Source: Unio delphinus
Taxonomy: Eukaryota; Mollusca; Bivalvia; Unionida; Unionidae
Length of the DNA: 64,000 nt
Assembly: GCA_029339505.1 (NCBI GenBank)
Contig: JAQISU010000245.1
Span: 1 to 64,000 of the forward strand
Reading direction: 5' to 3'
The notes under the pieces are model-generated. The model saw only the letters and a list, made by a program, of their open reading frames with translations. It ran no database searches and was not told where the DNA came from. Of the stretch, positions 39,008 through 50,431 are shown in pieces (the first letter of the stretch is position 1; each line of letters begins with the position of its first letter). A program made the translations under genes and the position numbers.

Positions 39008-39754
39008 AAATAAATATTGTGTGGAAACAGTAATAGTGGGATAGATACATACTCCTACTTTTGGCTGGCACATAAAACCATTGCCACCAAAAATGTATAG
39101 CTTTGCCAGCTGCAGCAATTTTCTAAAATTCTAAGCTGCTGATATGCTGAAATTAAACTCTAATTTTGATTAATATGAAATTTCACTAAAAGAAATGAGA
39201 ATGGCATTAAATTGTAAACTCTTATTTAGTTGCAAATTAAGTGTTGCAATTTTTTTATAATATTTAAAATATTATTTATTATTATGATAATAGAAGACTT
39301 CATTTTTTTAAAAATTTTATAATATAACATTCAGAACACAAAACAATATTTTAAAAATTAATGAAGTATTAGAGGTGTAATTTTCTACCTTTTGAAATTG
39401 TTACCATCAGCTTCTAATGAACACCACTTTGAATTTTAAGTGGAGAGAGAATGAGTCATATGTACTAAATAGTATATGTGCAAGTTTTGACACCAGGAAA
39501 TATATAATTTCCATGGAAGCATGCAGATGCATCTAAAACATCATCATCCACAACTGACCTTTAAAATGCAGCATGGATAATGTAGATGTTTTGTAGGTCA
39601 GACCAATGTTATATTAAACAAGGTCAAAGGCATGAACATAACTTGAGAGATACAATTATCATATTCCCCTTTAATGATTCTGTCTACTACATAGAAGCTG
39701 TCAAAGTATATCACAGGAGGTCCTAAATGAGTCTAGTTATCTCCCTTTACATAA
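39008..39754. other. TCERG1 intron segment, no recognised element
   Basis: AT-rich sequence; a TCATGTACTAAATAG-like region and others show no coding or repeat signal that I can name. Confidence 0.5.
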
Positions 39755-40090
39755 CTAGACTCTTTTAGCAAGACCAAAGGACCAATTAGGACTAAACACA
39801 GGAAAGTGCCAATTATTAGAAATACAACGATGTTTAGCAATACATATGCCATAAGCTTGACAGATATATCCCTCCAAATCAAAATTTCTTTTTGTTTTCA
39901 GTGCTGCACATCCTTCTCGTTTTATTCTTCCCAATTTTCCCCTTAAGCAAATATGTGTACACTCATGCTTACTGTTGGCTTCACTTGAAACTATGGTAGG
40001 TTTATTTCTGTTTGGTTCAATTGAGTAAATTTTCATATCATTCAAGACTGTATGCTGAACTGTAAAAGTGGTGAGAGCTGAAAGATACAA
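39755..40090 (-). other. Unassigned 111-codon open frame, cysteine pattern PAN-like
   Basis: An open minus frame preceded by an acceptor-like TATCTTTCAG (ends about 40082) reads on to a TAG at 39755-39757. It contains SKHECTHICLRGKLGR, EGCAALKTKRNFDLEGYICQ and AYGICIAKHRCISNNWHF. The C-x3-C then CAAL-type spacing is reminiscent of PAN/apple domains of extracellular proteins, but this is weak inference and no second domain is visible. It lies inside the TCERG1 intron between WW3 and the linker exon, on the same strand. It could be a nested gene fragment, a retrocopied exon, or chance. It is single-copy in this window. Confidence 0.3.
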
Positions 40091-40596
40091 ATGAAGCTAT
40101 GCAGGAATTTGAATAAACCACCATATGTAAACTTACTGCTAACTACAGTCAATTTCTCATCAGATATTTTCAGACAAAATAAATTGGTCAAAATCTGTCG
40201 ATATGCTTTGTAGTAAGCCTATTGTAAATGGTGTCATCAATGGATTAAAGACAGACTATACCATGACTCATCTAAAAACCTAATCCATTAAAACATAAAA
40301 GTCACCACGTACTACTGATATATCTAATCAATCAGTACAAAACCGGAACTAAGTGTACTCTTTTCTCATTTAGCTTAGTATTTATTTCTTGAAATTTTTT
40401 CAAGGCAGTTTTAGACATTTTCTTTGTTATGATTCTTTGTTATCAGTAATATTACAAGTTTTCTTCCTTTTGAGTAATCCTAATGCCATCTAATGCCATA
40501 AACTTAAACTATTAACATTTGGGACTATTTATGTGAAGAATAAACAAAAAAGAAAGAATGAAGAAAGAAAAAAAAACACAAAATGTAATCACAGTA

Positions 40597-43500
40597 CAGA
40601 CCTGCCAACCATAACAAGATGGTCTCGGTCAGGCAGTTGATTTTTTTCCCTTAAGCTTGACCAGTGTTTAGTTAGGTGTAAATAAATTATATACTGCTAT
40701 TGTAAATTTGGAAAAAAGTATTTAAAGAGTTCAGTATTTGAAACTAATGCAATGTTGATTAAAGTACACATAGACTGTATTTACTTCAAGTGCAGTTACT
40801 TGTCTGTTCCAAACCATACACAGCTCAATGGCTTGTTTCAACTTGATGTAATTCTTGGCACTTTTTTCCATTTCACATGACGACAGCAATCATATCTCCC
40901 ACCATGAGATATACTCAAACTGACATGTCCAATAAACAAAGCTGTCACTTACTGCTTTTATTTTAAAAAAATCTGAATATTTTTTTTTTATTCTGTACTA
41001 ATTAATAATGTTTTATTATTCTGTACTGATTATTCATTTCTTATTATTCTGTACTGATCATTCATTTTTTACTATTCTGTACTGATTATTAATTTGTATT
41101 ATTTTGTACTGATTATTAATTTTTATTATTCTGTAATGTATTAATTTGTATTGTTCTGTGCTGATTATTAATTTTTATTACTTTGTACTGATTATTAATT
41201 TGTATTATCCTGTAAAGATTAATTATTATTATTCTATACTGATTATGTTTATTATTCTGTACTGATTATTTTTTAATATTTTGTACTGATTATTAATTTT
41301 TATTATTCTGTACTGATTATTAATGTTTATTATTATGTACTGATTGTTAATTTTTTAAAATCTGTATTATTAGTTTTTCATTCTGTACCAATTAATAATT
41401 TTCATTATTTTGTACCAATTATTAATTTTTATTAGTCTGTATTGATTAATTTTTATTATTCTGTACTGTATTAATCTGTATTTTTCTATTCTGATTATAA
41501 AATTTGTATTATTCTGCACAGATTGTTAATCTGTATTATTCTGTACCGATTATTAATTTTTATTTTTCTGTACTAATAATTAACTTGTATTATTCTTCAT
41601 CGACTTAATTCTTATTATTCTGTACTGATTTTTTAAAATTTATTTTTATTCTGTACTGATTATTATTTTTATTATTCTGTACAGATTGTTAATTTTTATT
41701 CTTCTGTACTGATTATTAATGTTTATTATTATGTACTGAAAGTTAATTTTTATTATTCTGCATGGATTATTAATTTTTATTATTCTGTATGGATTATTAA
41801 TTTGTATTATTCTGTACTAATTATTAATATTTATTATTCTGTACTGATTATTAATTGTTCTTCTTCTGTACTGATTATTAATGTTTACTATTCTGTAATG
41901 ATGGTTAATTTTTTAAAATCTGCACTGATTAATTTTTTTTATTCTGCACTAATTAATAATTTTTATTATTCTGCAATGACAATTAATTTTATTATTCTGT
42001 ACTGATTGTTAATTTTTTAAAATCTGTATTAATTATTAGTTTTTCATTCTGTACCAATTAATAATTTTCATTACTTTGTACTAATTATTAATTTTTATTA
42101 GTCTGTATTGATTAATTTTTATTATTCTGCATTGACTATTAATTTTATTATTCTGTACAGATGGTCAATTTTTAAAAATCTGTACAGATTAAATTTTTTA
42201 ATTCTGAACTGATTATTAATTTGCATTATTCTGTACTGATTGTTAATTTGTATTATTCTGTATGGATTATTAATTTTTATTATTCTGTACTAATTATTAC
42301 TTTTTATTATTCTGTCTTGACTATTAATTTTATTTTTCTGTACTGATTATTAATTTTTATTCTGTACTAATTATTAATTTTTATTATTCTGCATTGACTA
42401 TTAATTTTATTATTCTGTACTGATTTTTGTTAATCTGTACAGATTAATTTTTTATTATTCTGTACTGATTAATTTTTATTATTCTGTACTAATTAATATT
42501 TTTTTTTTATTCTGAACTGATTATTAATTTTTATTATCCTGTACTAATTAATAATTTTTATTATTCTGCAATGACAATTAATTTTATTATTCTGTACTGA
42601 TTGTTAATTTTTTAAAATCTGTATTATTAGTTTTTCATTCTGTACCAATTAATAATTTTCATTATTTTGTACTAATCATTAATTTTTATTAGTCTGTATT
42701 GATTAATTTTTAATATTCTGCATTGACTATTAATTTTATTATTCTGTACTGATTATTAATATTTGCTATTCTGTACAGATGGTTAATTTTTTAAAATCTG
42801 TACTGATTAAATTTTTTAATTCTGAACTGATTATTAATTTGTATTATTCTGTACTGATTGTTAATTTGTATTATTCTGTATGGATTATTAATTTTTATTA
42901 TTCTGTACTAATTATTACTTTTTATTATTCTGCCTTGACTATTTATTTTATTATTCTGTACTGATTATTAATTTTTATTCTGTACTAATTATTAATTTTT
43001 ATTATTCTGCATTGACTATTAATTTTATTATTCTGTACTGATTATTATTAATCTGTATTGATTAATTTTTTATTATTCTGTACTGATTATTAATTTTTAT
43101 TCTTCTATACTGATTATTAATGTTTACTATTCTGTATTGATGGTTAATTTTTTTAAAATCTGTACCGATTATAATTTGTTTTTTATTCTGAACTGATTAT
43201 TTTTATTATTCTGCATTGACTATTAATTTTATTATTCTGTACTGATTATTAGTTTTTATTCTTCTGTACTGATTATTAATGTTTACTATTCTGTAATGAT
43301 GGTAAATTTTTTTAAAAATCTGTACGGATTATTAATTTTTTTATTCTGAAATGATATTTAATTTTTATTATTCTGTACTAATTATTAATTTTTATTCTGT
43401 ACTGATTGTTAATTTGTATTATTATGTACTGTTTTAATTTGTATTTTTCTGTACTAGTTAATTTATTTTTATTATTCTGTAATGATTAATTTTTAGTATG

Positions 43501-44141
43501 TACTGTATTAATTTGTATTATTCTGTACTGATTATTAATTTTTATTCTGTACCATATTTTTATTATTCTGTACTGATTGTTAATTTTTATTATTCTGTAC
43601 TGATTATTAATGTTTATTATTCTGTACTGATTGTTAAGTTTTTCAAATCTGTACTGATTAATAATTTTTTATTATTCTGTATTGATTGTTAATTTTTATT
43701 ATTCTGTACTGATTATTAATTTATATCATTCTGTACTGATTATTAATTTTTATTCTTCTGTACTGATTAAATTTTTATATTATGTAATGAGTATTAACTT
43801 TTTTAACATGCATATTTTCCATTACGCCTTCAACATGTATTGCTTGTTCTACACCATTTAAAAGTTCTATACTCAACAATTTGATCATGCATAAGCTCAG
43901 CATGAAAAATATGTGCTGTTTAAAGCATCTATGGTACTACTCTACTACTATAAAGTTACCCTGGTACCGTGGCGAACTCTCCTAAATCTAATGTGAAACC
44001 CAGATCCAAATCAAACATGTATGAGCCAATTATCAGGATTATACTGCAACAATCACATTTCCATAGCTTTTGCTTTTATTCCAAATTGTGTATTTTAAGG
44101 GTCGATTTTATAAGACTTTCAGCAAAAGGTTGGCAGGTCTG
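40597..44141. mobile_element. MITE-like element, copy 2, expanded by an internal minisatellite
   Basis: Perfect 14-bp terminal inverted repeats: CAGACCTGCCAACC at 40597-40610 and GGTTGGCAGGTCTG at 44128-44141. The outer parts (40597-40976 and 43801-44141) match the left and right halves of the 635-bp element at 27474-28108. The middle is replaced by a 2.8-kb AT-rich array. No transposase is encoded. It ends about 105 bp before the WW3 exon donor. I could not define a clear target duplication. Confidence 0.82.
40977..43800. repeat. AT-rich 25-27-bp minisatellite, about 105 copies
   Basis: The unit is ATTATTCTGTACTGATTATT followed by AATTTTT, very variable in length and sequence. A higher-order block of roughly 0.6-0.7 kb recurs: CAATTAATAATTTTCATTA occurs near 41390, 42057 and 42650, and GATTAAATTTTTTAATTCTG near 42187 and 42806. 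The array lies inside the TIR element at 40597-44141. Confidence 0.92.
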
Positions 44142-44246
44142 ACAATATACCATTGCTAGTCTGTTCACAGAGATGGAATGTATAAGGAAAACTCTAGCCT
44201 CTCCTAAGTAGTTTTGATATATATGGTATGTCTGTGATAAACAGAC

Positions 44247-44389
44247 CTTTCTTGTTAACATCTGGTGGGTTTTGTATCATCTTATCAACATCTGCCCTCC
44301 CCTGAAGATCTTCTGGACGATCCCAGACAGAACTACGAGTACTGGGGTTGTAGAAGAACACTCTGCTGTCTCCAGTCCAAACAACACAC
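44247..44389 (-). CDS. TCERG1: TCERG1 exon: WW3 domain
   Basis: This exon is 143 nt, entering at phase 2 and leaving at phase 1. Acceptor ACTTGCAG ends at 44390; donor AAAG|GTCTGT starts at 44246. The first tryptophan of WW3 is a codon split across the intron (TG from the previous exon plus G). The domain reads CVVWTGDSRVFFYNPSTRS then SVWDRPEDL. The two signature tryptophans, 22 residues apart (about W283 and W305), and the proline P308 are all present. It continues GRADVDKMIQNPPDVNKK, matching the conserved post-WW3 segment of vertebrates. WW3 binds proline-rich partners. Confidence 0.97.
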
Positions 44390-45435
44390 CTGCAAGTAAT
44401 ATGTCAATATATTAAGAATACACTATTCTCTGATCAACTGTCACATAGAAACCATTGATGAATGGACTACTTTCACATAAATACTTTATCACATAAATTC
44501 TATTTCAACTGTGTTATTTTAACTGGTGCCTCTAGTCATTTTGCAATTATTATTGCTTATTTCATTTGGCAAATTATGGAATGTCATCTTTCCTTCAGAA
44601 CAAAACCACTAAATTGAAGACTTCAATTACAAAGACTTGAACCCATACCATTCAATCTTGTTTATTTTTTATCTTTCACCATTTTGAAAATACTAATCAA
44701 AACTGTTCATTAACATTAAACATGCTTGTGCAGTGAACTCTGGGTAATTACATACATGCCAACCCCTGACGAGGAAAAAGCATAATCCAAGTGGTCAAAA
44801 AGCGGAATCCAGACATAAAATGCTAAAATTGAAATAAAGCAATAATTTATTTGCCCCTCGCATCTTTTAACATCCTTTACTGTTTAAAGTTTTCATATGT
44901 AGCACTTTTATCTTTACACACATCAACTAGAAACCATCTTAAGACTTAGCGCCAAATATTAAAATTCCTTCCACATGGCCGGAAATAGATATCACGTGAT
45001 CCTGCACTCTTGTCTTAATATTTAGAGGATTCTGCTATTTTTTGTTTCAGTTTTTTGGGAGGATTGCCTGTTTCTAATTTATCGGGGAGATTTTTAAAAC
45101 TATATTTTTGCTCACTTAAATGCAGTGACTAAAATAAAATATACTTATTAGCGCCAAATATCTTTAGACTGGTTCTGCAGCAAATATGAATTAGAACATG
45201 AAATCTGCGCATACAGATTAAATTTCGAAACCAGTCTGCTCTCTCTTCACTAAGCATACAGATGCTATGAAAAGAATTTGAGGTCTACAGTAGAACCAGG
45301 TTAGCTATAAATAGAACATGATACTGTAAGAAAAGTCCATGGTGAAGCATACTCTTATAATGTAGTTACGTACAAGCAGTCTTTTCTAAACTATGGTCTG
45401 TGGGATAAAATGTTAATAATAACGAGAAAACAAAT
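44390..45435. other. TCERG1 intron segment; possible small TIR element 44753-45563
   Basis: ACATACATGCCAACC at 44753-44767 is the reverse complement of GGTTGGCATGTATGT at 45549-45563, so an element of about 0.8 kb could be bounded by these. AAAAAGCATAATCCA also occurs near both ends (about 44786 and 45466). Otherwise I see nothing coding. Confidence 0.4.
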
Positions 45436-46085
45436 AATTGATTTTTTGGAGAGGTTGATATACCAAAAAAGCATAATCCATACATATTTAAGCATAACGC
45501 GTAATTTAGTTTTAAAAAAGAGCAATGATTATGTCAAACGCGTAATGGTTGGCATGTATGTTATTATATGTGATTTTCTGGCGAATCATACTGTATCAAT
45601 CTCACAAATGAATGTTACCAAGACATTGCCTGATGCATTACTTGAGTGTATCAATCTCACAAATAAATCATACCAAGGCACTGGCTGGTGCAATTACTTG
45701 AATGTATCAATCTCACAAATGAATCATACCAATACACTGCCTGATGCAAATACTTGAATGTATCAATCTCACAAATGAATCATACCAAGACACTGCCTGG
45801 TGCAATTACTTGAGTGTATCAATCTCACAAATGAATCATACCAAGGTACTGCCTGGTGCAATTACTTGAGTGTATCAATCTCACAAATGAATCATACCAA
45901 TACACTGCCTGATGCAAATACTTGAATGTATCAATCTCACAAATGAATCATATCAAGGCACTGCCTGGTGCAATTATTTGAGTGTATCAATCTCACAAAT
46001 GAATCATACCAATACACTGCCTGATGCAAATACTTAGTCTATCTCACCAATGAATCATACCAAGACACTGCCTGGTGCAATTACT
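45436..46085. repeat. Left arm of a foldback-like inverted repeat, including 9 copies of a 56-bp unit
   Basis: A unique outer part (45436-45588: ATTGATTTTTTGGAGAGG, TTGATATACCAA, GCATAATCCATACATATTT, AAACGCGTAATGGTTGGC) is followed by 56-bp units (GTATCAATCTCACAAATGAA, TCATACCAAGRCACTGCCTG, RTGCAATTACTTGA). The whole arm recurs as reverse complement at 48521-49762. Confidence 0.92.
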
Positions 46086-46179
46086 TTAGCGCAGACATCG
46101 CTACACAAGAAAATGTTTCTGAGGGATGCCACAACCATAAATGAGGGACAGAGCATGAAATTAAGAAATGCATGTTGGC

Positions 46180-47575
46180 TAGGGCTGTCAATGGGTACTC
46201 GGGTACCCGGGTACCCGACCGTATTGAAAAACCCGGGTATTGAAACGTAAACGCGGGTACCCATAAAAAAAAACGCCACACTCGCCAACACTATAAAAAA
46301 AACTCATATATCGTCAGCAGTACGCTTGTCTCAGTTACAGCTCCAGGATATATTTAGGAGTAGGACCGCCCGTTATGCATCAGAGGCCCACTACTAAATC
46401 GTTACACACGAAACCACTTCAAACAGGTGTGACAGCTATGACTTTAAATTAGAAACCAGATCCCTGCTTAATATAAATAAACAATACATCCGAGAGTCTG
46501 TTTGGATTAATAAAATTCATTGGCATTGTGCAACAGGACGAACCGTTATACCCGAGGCATTATATACCAAGGTTAAAACATAGCATTGTTCTACAGGTAA
46601 TAAACCTCTTTGTAGACGATAACTATTGATTGTGGGTGCTAAATGATCGGTACATTGCGTGCTCTTTTAATGAAATCCAGATGGATACCTTTGATTTCCG
46701 AACACACATGTCAAAGAAATCCCACAGTTTATATTATGAACAATTATCACCTAGACACCTTGAAATCTTTGTAATGCCTCAAAGTAATCTTTGAGCAGCT
46801 CGCTGTTTTCCTAGTCGACTAGCTCTGCTAATTTTGGACACGTAATAAACAGGAAACGTGCATCGCTGTCACCAGATACGGTCGATATGTTAGTTTTTTT
46901 TTAAACAGAAACTGGAAAATGTGTGGCGAACAAATGATCATGTACTTGTTGACTATGACAGACTGGCATTATTGAGATTTGCTAAATTCTTTCTGAGTTT
47001 TTCTCATAAAAATAAAAACATTTACAAACATTATATTATCTAGTTTGAATTATTACTATTGTGTAGTGAATACAGTTTATGGTCTTCTCTCTCTCACTCT
47101 CTCACTCACACACACACAGACGGTTTTAACGCATTACTCTTGACATGTGGTAAAGCTGCTTTACACGCATGCGTGGGTAATTCAAATCTGCGGTCAAAAG
47201 CCGATGAATAAACGTGGTCTGTTCTAACAAAGACTTATACTTTAAAAATGGAGAGTGTTCTAAAGGATTTAACGCGACTGATCACAGTGATCATTAAAAG
47301 TTGGATTATACCTACCATCGGTGTACAAAGGTCATTCTAAATAAATTTATTAATTAATAACGTGTGGTCAGATCATTCGCAGCTACATCGGTGCGGACGC
47401 ATCAAACAGAGTAGTGCATTACACGGTTAGCCTCTATCGCCAGACAAAATATTAAAGAAATGGGGATAAAAATTAGTTGGTCTACGGTTGTACATGTCAT
47501 TCATGTTCTAACGGGTACCCGTTAAATTTCGCAACGGGTACCCGGGTTGGTTTTTCGTGATTTTTGACAGCCCTA
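46180..47575. mobile_element. Non-autonomous hAT transposon, 1396 bp, with 8-bp target duplication
   Basis: The ends are TAGGGCTGTCAA (46180-46191) and its reverse complement TTGACAGCCCTA (47564-47575). A perfect 8-bp duplication ATGTTGGC flanks it (46172-46179 and 47576-47583). TIR type and 8-bp duplications are hallmarks of the hAT superfamily. Subterminal regions carry several palindromic CGGGTACCCG or GGGTACCC motifs, possibly transposase binding sites. The interior has no transposase frame; short frames at 46050-46291 just cross the left end. Confidence 0.9.
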
Positions 47576-47583
47576 ATGTTGGC

Positions 47584-47727
47584 GTTAATAAACATAATAA
47601 ACCCTCAAAACGTTATTGAATATCAGTAATGCATATTTATAACAAATATTTATGTATAAAATTCATGTCCAAAAATTGGTTGTACATTCAGTTATGAAAC
47701 ACCGATATACATTATACTCTTTGCATA
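47584..47727. other. Short spacer between hAT element and LINE tail
   Basis: Unique AT-rich sequence, apparently the continuation of the host sequence that the hAT element split at 46179. Confidence 0.5.
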
Positions 47728-47763
<36 letters not shown>

Positions 47764-48520
47764 GACTTTGTATAGTGCCTAATCTTTCGAAGCTCTAAGC
47801 ACTTTACACCATCAATAATGATATGACTACACTTCAGAAAAACAAATGACAAAAACAATGAAATTGGAAAACATAAAAACATGCTGAAAACATATAAGAT
47901 ACAAAACACAATTAAGTCTCTAAGTTTGTCCCTGCAGTCGAAGCAGGTGAGTTTTAAGAGCACTCTTACAAGGGACCACTGAGTCTTTGTGTCTAATTTC
48001 AATGGGCAATTCGTTCCATGTCACCAGGCACTGGTATGCAAACAAACGTTGTCCATATGACTTTGTTTTCACCTTTGGAACAATGAGTATACAATTATCA
48101 GAAGAAGAGCGTAAGTATCTAGCTGGTGTATACACATGGGTGAGGCTGGATAGGTATGTTGGACTGGAGTCTGTCATTGAAACATAGCACAGAGAACAAA
48201 TTTTGTGTTTGATTCTGTATCGAATCGATAGCTACTGTAGGGTACAGAGCAGTGGTAAGGTAAGCTCTGATCAAGGTACTCTAAAGATGATCTGTGCAGC
48301 TGTATTTTGAACTTTTTGAAGTTTCTGGAGTAAATATTGTGACGAACCAGACAGAATTGAGTTACAAACGTCCATTCTTGAAAGTACTAATGAACACACA
48401 AGTGTTTTAGTGGCATCAACTGAAAGATATTTACGAATGGAACTGATGCATCTCAATTCAAGATATGCAGCCTTGCATATGCTCATGACATGTTGGTACA
48501 ATGTGAGAGTACTTGCATCA
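47728..48520 (-). mobile_element. CR1/L2-like LINE fragment, 3' end of reverse-transcriptase ORF plus 3' UTR and (ATT)n tail
   Basis: On minus, the 5' part (48516-48271) encodes YQHVMSICKAAYLELRC, then SSIRKYLSVDATKTLVCSL, RMDVCNSILSG and LQKLQKVQNTAAQIIF. The 3' part (48177-47920) encodes SLTHVYTPARYLRSSS, VTWNELPIEIRHKD and ALKTHLL. These are the typical C-terminal motifs of CR1/L2/Jockey-type reverse transcriptases (LDYCN-like, VQNAAARL-like, WNxLP). The frame is broken between the two parts and the core is shortened. The 3' UTR ends in AGTCCTCATT and (ATT)n. It is 5'-truncated against the 56-bp array. Confidence 0.88.
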
Positions 48521-49762
48521 GGCAGTGTATTGGTATGATTTATTTGTGAGATTGATACACTCAAGTAATTGCACCAGGCAGTGTCTTGGTATGATTCATT
48601 TGTGAGATTGATACATTCAAGTAATTGCATCATGCAGTGCCTTGGTATGATTCATTTGTGAGATTGATACACTCAAGTAATTGCACCAGGCAGTGTCTTG
48701 GTATGATTTATTTGTGAGATTGATACACTCAAGTAATTGCATCATGCAGTGTCTTGGTATGATTCATTTGTGAGATTGATACACTCAAGTAATTGCACCA
48801 GGCAGTGTCTTGGTATGATTCATTTGTGAGATTGATACACTTAAGTAATTGCACCAGGCAGTGTCTTGGTATGATTCATTTGTGAGATTGATACACTCAA
48901 GTAATTGCACCAGGCAGTGTCTTGGTATGATTTATTTGTGAGATTGATACACTCAAGTAATTGCATCATGCAGTGTCTTGGTATGATTCATTTGTGAGAT
49001 TGATACACTCAAGTAATTGCACCAGGCAGTGTCTTGGTATGATTCATTTGTGAGATTGATACACTCAAGTAATTGCACCAGGCAGTGTCTTGGTATGATT
49101 CATTTGTGAGATTGATACACTCAAGTAATTGCATCAGGCAGTGTCTTGGTATGATTCATTTGTGAGATTGATACACTCAAGTAATTGCATCATGCAGTGT
49201 CTTGGTATGATTCATTTGTGAGATTGATACACTCAAGTAATTGCACCAGGCAGTGTCTTGGTATGATTCATTTGTGAGATTGATACACTCAAGTAATTGC
49301 ATCATGCAGTGTCTTGGTATGATTCATTTGTGAGATTGATACACTCAAGTAATTGCATCATGCAGTGTCTTGGTATGATTCATTTGTGAGATTGATACAC
49401 TCAAGTAATTGCATCAGGCAGTGCCTTGGTATGATTCATTTGTGAGATTGATACACTCAAATAATTGCATCATGCAATAAGAAACCACTGTTAGGTTAGG
49501 AAACACTTGACTGTATCGCATAAAGCAGGTGACTTTTTAAAAGAAGAAATTTCATGGATGGAAATGAAATGGCTGTTATGACCAGGTGTCCACTAACCAT
49601 ATATAAGGTGATTCACCAGAAAATCACATATAATAACATATATGCCAACCATTACGCGTTTGACATAATCATTGCTCTTTTTTTAAACTAAATTACGAGT
49701 TATGCTTAAATATGTATGGATTATGCCTTATTGGTATATCAACCTCTCCAAAAAATCAATTA
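48521..49762. repeat. Right arm of the foldback-like inverted repeat, about 17 copies of the 56-bp unit
   Basis: The 56-bp array (48521-49478) is in opposite orientation to the left one: CAAGTAATTGCACCAGGC, AGTGTCTTGGTATGATTC, ATTTGTGAGATTGATACACT. About 130 bp follow that the left arm lacks (49479-49608). The unique outer part (49608-49762) is nearly identical to 45436-45588 as reverse complement. Confidence 0.92.
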
Positions 49763-50067
49763 GAGTAACTCCTAGGTTTCATACTGACCGAGATGTTGGT
49801 GTTGCTGATATTTATTGTCTGAGGTAAAGGATGTGAATGAGAAAGTCTTTCTGTTGTGATTGGAATAGCCTCAGTAGTGTGCCACAAATTTTAGTATTGG
49901 GCATGGAGCAGAAATGATGTGAGGAAGCTGAATAACCGACCACAATGACCTAATAAATATTATAAGAAAACTCCTTTTAGACAATACATGTTGGATAATA
50001 GCTGCTCAAATACAAAATGTAAAAATTCTTCCCAAATGATATTGTTGTAGAGATCTGAACTACTCAC
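49763..50067. other. TCERG1 intron segment next to the WW3 lead-in exon
   Basis: Single-copy intron between the inverted-repeat arm and the donor at 50067. Nothing recognised. Confidence 0.5.
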
Positions 50068-50165
50068 CATGGTGTTCCAGGAACTGGTGTACTGGAGACA
50101 GGACGTGCCTTCTCAGCAGCCTTCTGTTCTTCACTTTGTTCCTCTTTCTCTTCCTTCTCTTTCTC
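50068..50165 (-). CDS. TCERG1: TCERG1 exon: charged linker leading into WW3
   Basis: This exon is 98 nt, entering at phase 0 and leaving at phase 2. Acceptor CTTTCAG ends at 50166; donor CCATG|GTGAGT starts at 50067. It encodes an E/K-rich helix (EKEKEEKEEQSEEQKAAEK), then ARPVSSTPVPGTPW. The PVPGTPW end matches the PIPGTPW that opens WW3 in vertebrate TCERG1, and its W codon (TG+G) is completed by the next exon. Residues about 251-283. The intron upstream is only 266 bp. Confidence 0.95.
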
Positions 50166-50431
50166 CTGAAAGTGTTACGATATATATAAAAAATACCAAT
50201 ACTGGCAAAATATTACCAATCAACATTAAAATAACTGGAACAATGCTAAACAATGTATTTGTAAATATTTTCCAAAAAATTAGACTTCTCCTTCCGTGGA
50301 TAAACTTCTGAAATGTACAGGTTATTTATTTTGTGAATGGTTATATTCCTTCAAATTAAAAGCACATATTCTCAGTGTAATGTAGCAATGCACATTTATA
50401 ATTATAATTTGTCAAATTGAAACAGGCTTAC

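Noticed and set aside
46050..46291. Short frames around 46050-46291 as exons
   Set aside because: They cross from the 56-bp repeat into the hAT terminal repeat with its GGGTACCC palindromes; no domain.
47090..47120. (CT)n/(CA)n microsatellite inside the hAT element
   Set aside because: Only a short CTCTCTCTCACT and CACACACACA run; not worth a separate feature.
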